DNA from: Streptomyces sp. RerS4 | GTDB lineage: Bacteria > Actinomycetota > Actinomycetes > Streptomycetales > Streptomycetaceae | Assembly: GCF_023515955.1 (NCBI RefSeq) | Contig: NZ_CP097322.1 | Location: 2,234,001 to 2,298,000, forward strand | Direction of reading: 5' to 3' | DNA: 64,000 nucleotides | Shown: positions 27,864 through 35,849 of the stretch, in pieces | Layout: each line of letters begins with the position of its first letter | How positions within the stretch are numbered: the stretch's first letter is position 1 | The notes under the pieces: model-generated | What the model saw: only the letters and a program-made list of their open reading frames with translations | What the model was told of the DNA's origin: nothing | Databases searched by the model: none | Program-made: the position numbers and the translations under genes

Positions 27864-28328
27864 CTTTCTCGACCGGGCCATCCGTGCGGCCACGTGTCGC
27901 TCGACCTCATCAGACGAGTAGGCGGGCCGCCGGATCTCGTACAGCGCCCTCGCGTACTCCTCGGTCTGGAGCAGTCCGTGCAGATTGTGGTTCCCGTACG
28001 CGCCAAGTTCAACCGCGTCCGACTCCCACTTGGCCAGATCGCGGACCTTCTTGGGGTAGCGGCCTTTTCGATGTCGACCTTCATGGCCGCGATTTTCCCA
28101 ACCGCACCAAGAATCTCGTCCGCCTTGTCCAGAAACTCAGGGCGGGGAACTCGGGAGCCACGCTCGATCTTCTAGATCAGGTTCGCGCCGCAACCCATCC
28201 GTTTTCCGAACTGCGCACGGTCCAGTCAACTGGCGTCCCACGGTCGCGATTACCGCTCCCGATTCATCCTCCGGGTCGAGCTCCCAGCTCGACTCATCCG
28301 CTTCGTCTGTGCTCACGTCCGCCTCCAT
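27864..28328 (-). pseudogene. Decayed XRE family regulator (DUF397 partner)
   Basis: Pieces of a Scr1/DUF5753-type XRE regulator are readable in several frames: ESGAVIATVGRQL (28328 side); then a jump to EFGKRMG, with the rest of the recognition-helix region missing and an in-frame TAG in the text NLI*KIERGSRVPRPEFLDK; then KADEILGAVGKIAAMKVDIEK; and, after another shift, KVRDLAKWESDAVELGAYGN and LLQTEEYARALYEIRRPAYS. Everything after HVAARMAR (most of the C-terminal domain) is deleted and fused to the DUF397 gene. It cannot make a functional regulator. Confidence 0.78.
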
Positions 28329-28334
28329 GGGCCG

Positions 28335-28784
28335 GTGGGACAGGACAGGACCGTCCTGGACAGCCGCCGTACACAGCGGCCTCAGCTCTGTTCAGGTTAC
28401 GCACGGATGGCCACGCTGAGTCACGTGAATCAGGAAATCTCCCTCGTCGCCGAGCTGGCCGCGAACGCCGTGACGCACGGGAGGGTGCCGGGGCGGGGCT
28501 TCCGGCTCCGGCTGGGCTTCAGGGCCGACCCTACGCTGCGTATCGAGGTATCGGACACGCGTTCGGAGGCTGTACCACCCGGCGCGCCCCAACCACCCGA
28601 CCCCGAGGCGGAATCGGGGCGGGGTCTGCTCCTGGTCTGCGCGCCGGCCTCGCGATGGGGAACGGAACACGGTCCCGTACCCGTGAAAACGGTGTGGGCG
28701 GAAATGGATCTATCGAGTCCGATTTCACCGGATCGAGGTTTCCACGACCCGGTGGACGGCTCACCGGTATCGCTCGACGCCTAA
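28335..28784 (+). CDS. ATP-binding protein (RsbW-like HATPase), N-terminus shortened
   Basis: 149 residues. The HATPase N-box is VAELAANAVTHG, followed by a strand-rich region (LRIEVSDTRSEAVPPG) and the G-box GRGLLLVCAPASRWGTE. Such small ATP-binding proteins, related to anti-sigma factor kinases, are commonly encoded next to XRE/DUF397 pairs in Streptomyces, exactly as here. The segment before SHVNQEISLV is poor compared with family members, which have about 40 more conserved residues, so the protein may be partly decayed like its neighbours. Confidence 0.65.
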   Translation: MGQDRTVLDSRRTQRPQLCSGYARMATLSHVNQEISLVAELAANAVTHGRVPGRGFRLRLGFRADPTLRIEVSDTRSEAVPPGAPQPPDPEAESGRGLLLVCAPASRWGTEHGPVPVKTVWAEMDLSSPISPDRGFHDPVDGSPVSLDA

Positions 28785-28990
28785 AGACAAACAACCGGGG
28801 GAAATGACCTTCCCCAACCACCCCCCTCCCCCTCTCACTCGGTCGAGCGAAAGGAGCCAACAGGGCTGGCGCATATGCCAATTCGGGGTGCAATCTCAGA
28901 TCGACAACCCCATACATGCAAATCGGCCCTCGCACGGGACGGCAATCCCATCGCGAGGGCCTCACCACAGTGGAAGAAGAGCCCTTCCCC

Positions 28991-29836
28991 ATGGCTGACC
29001 AGCAGCTTAGCGCGCCCGTGCGCGTCTCGTCGGGCATCCGACACATCAACCGCGAGCACCGCTCGCGGTACGTCAAGATCGGCAACCACCTCGCCCAGCA
29101 CCGCGAGTTGAGCATCACGGCGATCGGACTGGCCACGCACATCCAGTCCCTCCCGGCCGGTGCCAAGGTGACCATCAAGGCCCTGGCCGAACGCTTCCCG
29201 GAGGGCGAGGTACGCATCGCCACCGCCCTGCGGGAGCTGGAGCGGCACGGGTATCTGGCCCGCTACCAGGAGCGGCTGCCGTCGGGCCGCGTCGTCACCT
29301 GCACGGTGTCGTACAACAACCCGTCGGCCCTCACGTCACAGGCCGACGACGACGAGCCGCCCCCGGAGCCCCCGGCCCCGAAGCGCGACAGGCCCGAGGT
29401 GCGGCCGGAGCCACGTCTCCCGGAGCCGGACACCGACCCGGCTCCCGAAGTGCACGCCGAAGCGGCTTCGTTGCTGGCCGGGCTGCGCCTGAGGGATCCC
29501 CGGCTGGTCCTCTCCGAGCGGGACGTGACCCGCCTGGCACCCGCCGTGGCGGCCTGGCTGGAGCGGGGTCTGCCGCCGAGCGCCGTGGCCGCCACCCTCA
29601 CCGGCAGTCTGCCGCTCACGCCGATCCACTCCCCGTACGGCCTGCTCGCCCACCGCCTGCGCGAGCTGCTCCCGCCCCGCCTGCCGGACCCGGGGACGGC
29701 TCGACCGGCGCCGGCTGACCTCCGGATCGACCCGTTGCAGGCCTGCGACACCTGCGAGCGCGCCTACCGCTCCCCCACTCCCGGCCAGTGCCCACCCTGC
29801 ACTCGGCGGGAAGCGGCAGCGGCAGCGGCGGCCTAG
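28991..29836 (+). CDS. Winged-helix DNA-binding protein with Cys-rich tail
   Basis: 281 residues starting MADQQLSAPVRVSSGIRHIN. An N-terminal winged helix (AIGLATHIQSLPAGAKVTIK, LAERFPEGEVRIATALRELE) is followed by a long Pro/Glu-rich linker, a helical segment (LVLSERDVTRLAPAVAAWLE) and a possible zinc knuckle CDTCERAYRSPTPGQCPPC at the C-terminus. It resembles Streptomyces helix-turn-helix proteins distantly related to replication or phage regulators; the target is unknown. Good purine stretch (GGAAGAAGAG) before the ATG. It is a lone gene. Confidence 0.75.
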   Translation: MADQQLSAPVRVSSGIRHINREHRSRYVKIGNHLAQHRELSITAIGLATHIQSLPAGAKVTIKALAERFPEGEVRIATALRELERHGYLARYQERLPSGRVVTCTVSYNNPSALTSQADDDEPPPEPPAPKRDRPEVRPEPRLPEPDTDPAPEVHAEAASLLAGLRLRDPRLVLSERDVTRLAPAVAAWLERGLPPSAVAATLTGSLPLTPIHSPYGLLAHRLRELLPPRLPDPGTARPAPADLRIDPLQACDTCERAYRSPTPGQCPPCTRREAAAAAAA

Positions 29837-29914
29837 AGGCGTCCCGGACCTGGACGCGCGTTCGTCCGACAAATTCGCTACCCGGCGGCCGGAGCGCCGT
29901 GATACACAGCCGAC

Positions 29915-30688
29915 GTGCCAAACATCTTGGAGTTCCCCGAGGTCCTGCGGTTGATCGAAGACCGCTCGGCCGCGTTCCGCGCCGCGATCGCGTCCGCCCC
30001 CGACCTTGACGTCCAGGTCCCGACCTGCCCGGACTGGACGCTGCGCGAACTGGCGCAGCACCTCGGCGACGGCCGCCGCCGCCAGGCCGCCATCGTCGCG
30101 GCGGGCCCGGGTGCCGGGCCCCCGGCGAGGACGGACCCGAAGGGCGCCCCGACCGCGCCCCGCGACCGCGAAGCCCTGGACGCCTGGCTCGCCGAGTCGA
30201 CCGAGCTCATGCTCGACGCGATGCGCGAGGCCGGCCCGGACCGCGGCTGCTGGACCTGGTGGGGCCGCTCGCAGGCCCCGGAGACCAGCGGAGCCGTGGC
30301 CCGGCACCAGATCCAGGAGCTCGCCGTCCACACCTACGACGTCCAGCTCACCCAGGGGGTCGTACAGCCGCTGCCGACGGACGTCGCGGTCGAGGGCGTC
30401 GACGAGTTCCTGACGACCGTCGCGGCGACGACCGTCCCCTGGCCGTTCAAGCCGGCGACCATCGACCTGCACGCGACCGAGGGCCGCTCCTGGCGCCTGA
30501 CCCTCAACGCCGACGGCGTCCGCTGCGACGACCTCGCCGCCGACGCGGAGCCGGGCGACATGGCGATGCGAGGCGCGGCGAGCGAACTGGTCCTCTACTT
30601 CTACGCGCGCGTCCCGCTCGACGGCCTGGAAACCACCGGCGACACCGAGCCGATGGAGCAGCTCGCGGAGTGGGACCCGAACGAGTAA
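29915..30688 (+). CDS. Maleylpyruvate isomerase family mycothiol-dependent enzyme
   Basis: 257 residues from a GTG. The N-terminal DinB-like four-helix region has VPTCPDWTLRELAQHLGDG with the metal-binding His, and the middle has ARHQIQELAVHTYDVQL with further His ligands; this is the mycothiol-dependent isomerase/transferase family specific to actinobacteria. The C-terminal domain (TIDLHATEGRSWRL, SELVLYFYARVPLDGLETTG) matches the family. The substrate is unknown. A strong hairpin terminator follows. Confidence 0.88.
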   Translation: MPNILEFPEVLRLIEDRSAAFRAAIASAPDLDVQVPTCPDWTLRELAQHLGDGRRRQAAIVAAGPGAGPPARTDPKGAPTAPRDREALDAWLAESTELMLDAMREAGPDRGCWTWWGRSQAPETSGAVARHQIQELAVHTYDVQLTQGVVQPLPTDVAVEGVDEFLTTVAATTVPWPFKPATIDLHATEGRSWRLTLNADGVRCDDLAADAEPGDMAMRGAASELVLYFYARVPLDGLETTGDTEPMEQLAEWDPNE

Positions 30689-30692
30689 AGCG

Positions 30693-30731
30693 CTCGCCCC
30701 GCCCCCGGCTGGTTGCCGGGAGCGGGGCGAG
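30693..30731. terminator. Hairpin terminator in a convergent junction
   Basis: CTCGCCCCGC (30693-30702) pairs with GCGGGGCGAG (30722-30731), extended inward by CCCGGC/GCCGGG. It lies between two converging genes and can serve both. Confidence 0.72.
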
Positions 30732-30749
30732 GGGGCGTACCAGTCGGGG

Positions 30750-31646
30750 TCAGCCGGTGTGCGCGCGCCGGCGTCGGCGGAGCACGAACGCCCCGCCCGC
30801 GAGGGCGAGCGCCGCGCCGAAACCGCCGGCGAGCAGCGGGGTGGAGGCCGGTGTGCCGTCCGCGTCGCGCTGTGTGCCGGAGCCGCTGGAGTAGCCGTTG
30901 GTGTCGTACTCCGAGCCGGGCAGTTTGTCGGCGTAGCGGGCCTTGACCAGTTGCTGGTAATCGGCGAGCGACACCGACGCCTGCCCGTTCAGTCCTTGCC
31001 GGGCGTGGTCGTTGAGCGGCTCGACGGTGTTGAGTTTGAGCTGGTACCAGCCGCGGATCTGGGGCTCGGTGAAGACCAGCGTTCCCACGGCGGCCATGCC
31101 CGCGTATGAGGCGTCGCTGTCGCCGTCGCGCACGGCCGCCAGGTGCCAGCCGCCGCCCTGGGTGGGCGCGAGCATGACGGTGGCCGTGCGGCCGTTGACG
31201 GTGGTGCTCAGCGAGGAGACCAGCTGAGTCAGCTTGATCGCTTCAGTGGGCAGGGGTCGGGCCGTGCCGGCGACGAAGCCGGGGGTGATCTCGTTCAGGG
31301 CCAGCGGGTCCTTGATGGTGAAGGTCGGCAGGCCCTGGCACGGCTCGGCCATCTCGGGGATCGTCTGCACCGGCCCGTCCGTCCCGGCGGCCCCTGTGGG
31401 CAGCGGGGTTCGCAGAAAGCGGCAGACGGCGTCGCGGACGGCCGTGGACTTCACCGCTTCGAGAGCGGCCTGGTAGTCGGGGATGTCCACGGGCAGCGGG
31501 TCCCTGGCCGGGGCCGCGTGGGCCGGGCCAAGCACGGACAGCAGGGCGGACGCGCTCAGGGCGAGGACGATGGACAGGCGGGAGGAGCGAGAACTCGCCC
31601 TCTTCGCGGCCGTTCTGGTGTTGCTGGTGTTGCTGGTGTCGCGCAT
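30750..31646 (-). CDS. Secreted, membrane-anchored surface protein
   Basis: 298 residues. Signal peptide (RLSIVLALSASALLSVLGPA, cleavage near HAAPA), an external domain of unknown fold (YQAALEAVKSTAVRDAVCRF, PVQTIPEMAEPCQGLPTF, MLAPTQGGGWHLAAV), a Ser/Thr/Gly-rich stalk, and a C-terminal membrane helix (LLAGGFGAALALAGGAFVLR) followed by an Arg-rich tail. The anchor resembles a sortase-type tail but lacks LPXTG. It begins 11 bases after the papain-like protease stop, so the two are almost certainly one operon; it may be a substrate-binding or anchoring partner of the protease. No named family recognised. Confidence 0.75.
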   Translation of the reverse strand: MRDTSNTSNTRTAAKRASSRSSRLSIVLALSASALLSVLGPAHAAPARDPLPVDIPDYQAALEAVKSTAVRDAVCRFLRTPLPTGAAGTDGPVQTIPEMAEPCQGLPTFTIKDPLALNEITPGFVAGTARPLPTEAIKLTQLVSSLSTTVNGRTATVMLAPTQGGGWHLAAVRDGDSDASYAGMAAVGTLVFTEPQIRGWYQLKLNTVEPLNDHARQGLNGQASVSLADYQQLVKARYADKLPGSEYDTNGYSSGSGTQRDADGTPASTPLLAGGFGAALALAGGAFVLRRRRRAHTG

Positions 31647-31656
31647 GTCGCCTGCC

Positions 31657-32220
31657 TTAGCGGGAGATGCCGATGCGGGAGTGAGTCCACTTGGACGAGC
31701 TGTTGCTCACGTAGTCGCTGTAGTTCCACCACGTGTACGTGGTGGTGTCCGGCCACGGGTCGGCCACGCCGATGGTGTTGTTCGACGTGTCGAAGCCGTA
31801 AACCACGTTCATGTGGCCGCCACCGGACGTCCACCCGATGCGGGAGGCGACCGGCCGCGCCGCCTTGACGTCGGTGTACACCTGGTTGAACGTGGCCGCG
31901 CTGTCCAGGCCCGAGCCGGGGTGGGCCATGCCGAGGCTGCTCCAGCCCCTGGCCATGTCGCTGAGCGTGGCCGGCTGGTTGTTGCAGCCGTAGGCGGGCT
32001 GGGCACGGGTGCAGAAGTCCGTCTGGGTGGACCCGTAGCCCTGGAACTTGGCGATCGTCAGCCCGGAGGCGACCCAGCACCACTGGGTCTTCTCCTGCTT
32101 GTACATGCTGATGTTGTCCTGAGCCGCTTCCGCGTGAGCCGTGCCTCCCGCGACCGCGAGTGTCCCCAAAGCGGCCAGCGCGACGGCCGACGCGGCGGTT
32201 GCGTACCTGAATCTGGCCAT
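31657..32220 (-). CDS. Secreted papain-like cysteine protease (C39/C70-like)
   Basis: 187 residues with a signal peptide cleaved near GTAHAEAA. The catalytic Cys is in KTQWCWVASGLTIAKF, the His in GGGHMNVVYGFD, and a following Asp in GVADPWPD completes the usual Cys-His-Asp/Asn order of papain-like_cys_pep family proteins. Two further Cys (TDFCTR, YGCNN) may form a disulphide. The mature enzyme, about 155 residues, would act outside the cell. It is the first gene of an operon with the anchored surface protein. Confidence 0.82.
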   Translation of the reverse strand: MARFRYATAASAVALAALGTLAVAGGTAHAEAAQDNISMYKQEKTQWCWVASGLTIAKFQGYGSTQTDFCTRAQPAYGCNNQPATLSDMARGWSSLGMAHPGSGLDSAATFNQVYTDVKAARPVASRIGWTSGGGHMNVVYGFDTSNNTIGVADPWPDTTTYTWWNYSDYVSNSSSKWTHSRIGISR

Positions 32221-32450
32221 GGTCCTGCCTTCCCCTGAAGGTGAACGAGACGAGCGGGCGATCTCGCAGGGATATGACAGCGCACCATGGCGGGGGCATA
32301 AAGGAGAGTTACGAAATTCAGCCCTTAAGAGCGATTTCTTCGATAATCAGAAAGGGGAGCGGATTGTGGCTCGCAGCCGGCCGCGACGGCCGGCGCTGAT
32401 GCCCCGACCGCGCAGGACCTGGCGGATCGCCCAGGGCCGACGGACACCCC

Positions 32451-35441
32451 CTAGCTCCCGTAGAAGAGGTCGTCCACGACCGCGCGGGCGCGGCGGGTGG
32501 TGCGGCGGTAGTCGTCGAGCATCTCGCCGACGGTGCCTTCCGCGTAGCCGAGGTAGCGGCCCACGGCGGCCAGTTCGCGGGAGTCGGAGGGGAAGCTGTC
32601 GCCGGCGCGGCCGCGCACCAGCATGACGGCGTTGCGGACGCGGGTGGCGAGCACCCAGGCCTCGTCGAGGATCTGGGCCTCGTCCGTCGGGATCAGGCCG
32701 GCGGCGTGGGCGGCGGCGAGGGCCTCGCGGGTGCGGGTGGTGCGCAGGCCCGGTTCGGCCCAGGCGTGCCGCATCTGCGTGAGCTGGACGGTCCATTCGA
32801 CGTCGCTGAGCCCGCCCCGGCCGAGTTTGGTGTGCAGGGTCGGGTCGGCTCCCCGGGGAAGGCGTTCCGATTCCATGCGGGCTTTGAGACGGCGGATCTC
32901 GCGGACCGCGTCGTCGCCGAGGCCTTCCACCGGGTAGCGCAGCGGGTCGATCAGCTCGATGAAGCGGCGGCCGAGGTCCGCGTCACCGGCGACCGGCTCG
33001 GCCCGTAGCAGGGCCTGGCTCTCCCAGGTCAGGGACCAGCGGCGGTAGTAGGCGGCGTAGGAGGCGAGGGTGCGCACCAGGGGGCCTGAGCGGCCTTCGG
33101 GGCGCAGGTCGGCGTCGATGAGGAGCGGCGGGTCGGCGGTGGGGAGTTGGAGGAGCCTGCGCATTTCGGCGATGACGGCCTGCGCGGCCTTGGCGGCTTC
33201 CTGTTCGTCCACGCCCTCGCGGGGTTCGTGGACGAACAGGACGTCGGCGTCGGAGCCGTAGCCCAGTTCGTGTCCGCCGAAGCGGCCGACGCCGATGACG
33301 GCGAAGCGGGTGGGGAGGGTCTCGCCCCAGTTGCCGCCGACGGCGGCGCGCAGGGCGCCGGCGACGGTGGCGGCGGTGAGGTCGGAGACGGCGCGGCCGA
33401 CGCGGTCGACGAGGGCGCCGGGGTCGGTCTCGGCTGGGCTGTCCTCCGTGCCGTAGGAGCTGATGATGTCGGCGGCGGCCGTGCGGAACAGTTCGCGGCG
33501 CCGTACGCCTCGGACGGCGGTGACGGCGGCTTCGGCGGTGTCGGCGCGGCCGACGGCGGCGAGCACCTCCTGGGCGAGGGCCTCGTGCGTACGGGGCTCC
33601 AGGCCCTCGGCGTCGCCGAGCAGGGCGACGGCCTCGGGGGCGCGCAACAGCAGGTCGGGGGCGAGGCGTCCGGCCGACAGGACGCGGGCGAGGTTCTCGG
33701 CGGCGGCGCCCTCGTCGCGCAGCAGGCGCAGGTACCAGGGGGTCTTGCCGAGGGCGTCGGAGACCTTGCGGAAGTTCAGCAGGCCGGCGTCCGGGTCGGC
33801 GGAGTCGGCGAACCAGCCGAGGAGGACGGGCAGCAGGGTGCGCTGGATGGCGGCCTTGCGGCTGACGCCGGAGGCGAGGGCTTCGAGGTGGCGCAGGGCG
33901 GCGACGGGGTCGGCGTAACCGAGGGCTTCGAGGCGCTGGCCGGCGGCGCGCGAGGAGAGGCGGACCTCGCCGGGGTTGAGTTGGGCGACGGCGTCGAGGA
34001 GGGGCCGGTAGAACAGCTTCTCGTGCAGGCGGCGGACGACGGAGGCGTGCCGGCGCCAGGCCTTGACCAGTTCGGCGACGGGTTCGGTGCGCAGGCCCAT
34101 GGAGCGGCCGAGGCGCCGCAGGTCGTTCTCGCCCTCGGGGACGAGGTGGGTGCGGCGCAGCCGGTAGAGCTGGATGCGGTGCTCCATGGTGCGCAGGAAG
34201 CGGTACGCGTCGTTCAGTTGGGCGGCGTCGGCGCGGCCGACGTAGCCGCCGGCGGCGAGGGCGTGCAGGGCGTCGAGGGTGGTGCCGGAGTGCAGGGTGG
34301 CGTCGCCGCGGCCGTGGACGAGCTGGAGGAGTTGGACGGCGAACTCGACGTCGCGCAGGCCGCCGGGGCCGAGCTTGAGTTCGCGGTCGATCCGGTCGGC
34401 GGGGATGTTGTCGACGACGCGGCGGCGCATCTTCTGGACGTCGGCGACGAAGTTCTCGCGTTCGGCGGCCTGCCATACGAGGGGGCTTATGGCGTCGATG
34501 TACTGGGCGCCCAGTTCGGGGTCGCCGGCGACGGCGCGGGCCTTGAGGAGGGCTTGGAACTCCCAGGTCTTGGCCCAGCGTTGGTAGTAGGCCAAGTGGG
34601 AGGACAGGGTGCGGACGAGAGGACCGTTCCTGCCCTCGGGGCGCAGGTTGGCGTCGACGGGCCAGATGGTGCCCTCGACGGTGGTGTCGGAGCAGATGCG
34701 CATGAGGTGGGAGGCGAGGCGGGTGGCGGCCTGGAGCGCCTTGGGTTCGTCGGCCGAGCCGTTGGCGGCTTCCCCGACGAAGATCACGTCGACGTCGGAG
34801 ACGTAGTTCAGCTCGTTGCCGCCGCACTTGCCCATCGCGATGACGGCGAGCCGGCAGCGGGCGGCGTCCTCGGGGGCGGCGGCGGTCGCGATGCGCAGGG
34901 CGGCGCGGAGGGTGGCGGTGGCGAGGTCGGCGAGCTCGGCGGCGGTCTGGGCGAGGTCGATGGTGCCGCAGACGTCGCGGGCGGCGATGGACAGCAGGCA
35001 GCGGCGGTAGGCGACGCGCAGGTGGACGGGGTCGTGGGCGTCGGCGAGGCCGCGTTCGAAGTCGGCGAGGCCGGGGTGCAGGTCGGAGGCCTCGTAGGTG
35101 ACGAGGGCCTGCCAGTCGAGGGGGTGGCGGGCGAGGTGGTCCGCGAGGGCTTCAGAGGCGCCGAGTACGCCGAGGAGGCGGTCGCGCAGGGGCTTGGCGC
35201 TGACGAGGGTGTCGAGGAGGCGGGGGCGGTCCTCGTCGCTCTGCGCCTCGGCGAGGCGGACGAGTCCCCGCAGGGCGAGGTCCGGATCGGCGGTGGCGCC
35301 GAGGGCGTCGAGGAGGACGGGGTCGGTGCGGACGGAGGCGAGCGCGTCGGCGTCGAGGAGCCGGGCCGCGGCGGAGGGGTCGGTGAACCCGCTGCGCAGC
35401 AGCCGACTGAAGGTACTGCTCCTACGTCCCGGGACTGTCAT
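32451..35441 (-). CDS. glnE: Bifunctional glutamine synthetase adenylyltransferase/deadenylyltransferase
   Basis: 996 residues, the length expected for GlnE. It has two nucleotidyltransferase halves: the deadenylylase domain with GGNELNYVSDVDVIFVGE near residue 208, and the adenylylase domain with GGHELGYGSDADVLFVHE near 722. Each is followed by its helical GlnD_UR_UTase-like region, and conserved LRPEGRNGPLV / LRPEGRSGPLV segments are present in both. It reversibly adenylylates a Tyr of glutamine synthetase in response to nitrogen status. Start: ATG at 35441 (MTVPGRRSSTFSRLLRSG). A glutamine synthetase 3'-end remnant lies about 7 kb away. Confidence 0.95.
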   Translation of the reverse strand: MTVPGRRSSTFSRLLRSGFTDPSAAARLLDADALASVRTDPVLLDALGATADPDLALRGLVRLAEAQSDEDRPRLLDTLVSAKPLRDRLLGVLGASEALADHLARHPLDWQALVTYEASDLHPGLADFERGLADAHDPVHLRVAYRRCLLSIAARDVCGTIDLAQTAAELADLATATLRAALRIATAAAPEDAARCRLAVIAMGKCGGNELNYVSDVDVIFVGEAANGSADEPKALQAATRLASHLMRICSDTTVEGTIWPVDANLRPEGRNGPLVRTLSSHLAYYQRWAKTWEFQALLKARAVAGDPELGAQYIDAISPLVWQAAERENFVADVQKMRRRVVDNIPADRIDRELKLGPGGLRDVEFAVQLLQLVHGRGDATLHSGTTLDALHALAAGGYVGRADAAQLNDAYRFLRTMEHRIQLYRLRRTHLVPEGENDLRRLGRSMGLRTEPVAELVKAWRRHASVVRRLHEKLFYRPLLDAVAQLNPGEVRLSSRAAGQRLEALGYADPVAALRHLEALASGVSRKAAIQRTLLPVLLGWFADSADPDAGLLNFRKVSDALGKTPWYLRLLRDEGAAAENLARVLSAGRLAPDLLLRAPEAVALLGDAEGLEPRTHEALAQEVLAAVGRADTAEAAVTAVRGVRRRELFRTAAADIISSYGTEDSPAETDPGALVDRVGRAVSDLTAATVAGALRAAVGGNWGETLPTRFAVIGVGRFGGHELGYGSDADVLFVHEPREGVDEQEAAKAAQAVIAEMRRLLQLPTADPPLLIDADLRPEGRSGPLVRTLASYAAYYRRWSLTWESQALLRAEPVAGDADLGRRFIELIDPLRYPVEGLGDDAVREIRRLKARMESERLPRGADPTLHTKLGRGGLSDVEWTVQLTQMRHAWAEPGLRTTRTREALAAAHAAGLIPTDEAQILDEAWVLATRVRNAVMLVRGRAGDSFPSDSRELAAVGRYLGYAEGTVGEMLDDYRRTTRRARAVVDDLFYGS

Positions 35442-35849
35442 CCCGCCGCCTCCCGCGTCCGTCGCCGTTGGCCTGGCCGGCCTTGGTAGTGAGCCTACGG
35501 CGGGCGCGCCCGGGATTGGTCGCGACCCCGGCCGGGGGTGGGGTGTCGCCGCGCACGTGTGGGGGGCGTGGTGCGCGGCCCCGGCCGGAGGCGGGCGGTG
35601 TGGCGTCGCGCACGTGCGGCGGGCGGGTACGGGGCGCGGTGCGCGGCCCCGGCAGGGGGTGGCGGTGGGCCGACGGGCCGTGGGGGCGGGGCGGTTGTGG
35701 AGCAGCGCGCGGGATCGCGGGGGCGGGGTGTCGGGGGCCGGTCGGGGTGTCGTGGCGCACATCATGCGGCGGCTTGTCGGATTATCTGATTACTTATAGC
35801 TCGATGTGTCAGGGGCCCGGTCCCCGCCCGACCGGCCGCGAGGAGCCCC
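35442..35849. other. Intergenic region between divergent glnE and PIG-L gene
   Basis: 408 bases without a convincing gene. It contains an imperfect tandem repeat with units beginning GCGCACGTG at 35551 and at 35608, both followed by GTGCGCGGCCCCGGC, and a short AT-rich patch (35775-35810, TTGTCG...TTATAGC) that is a plausible promoter for the downstream PIG-L gene. Confidence 0.5.

Noticed and set aside
32983..35489. Long open frames overlapping glnE on both strands
   Set aside because: Composition-driven shadows of glnE, which has both nucleotidyltransferase motifs in its own frame.
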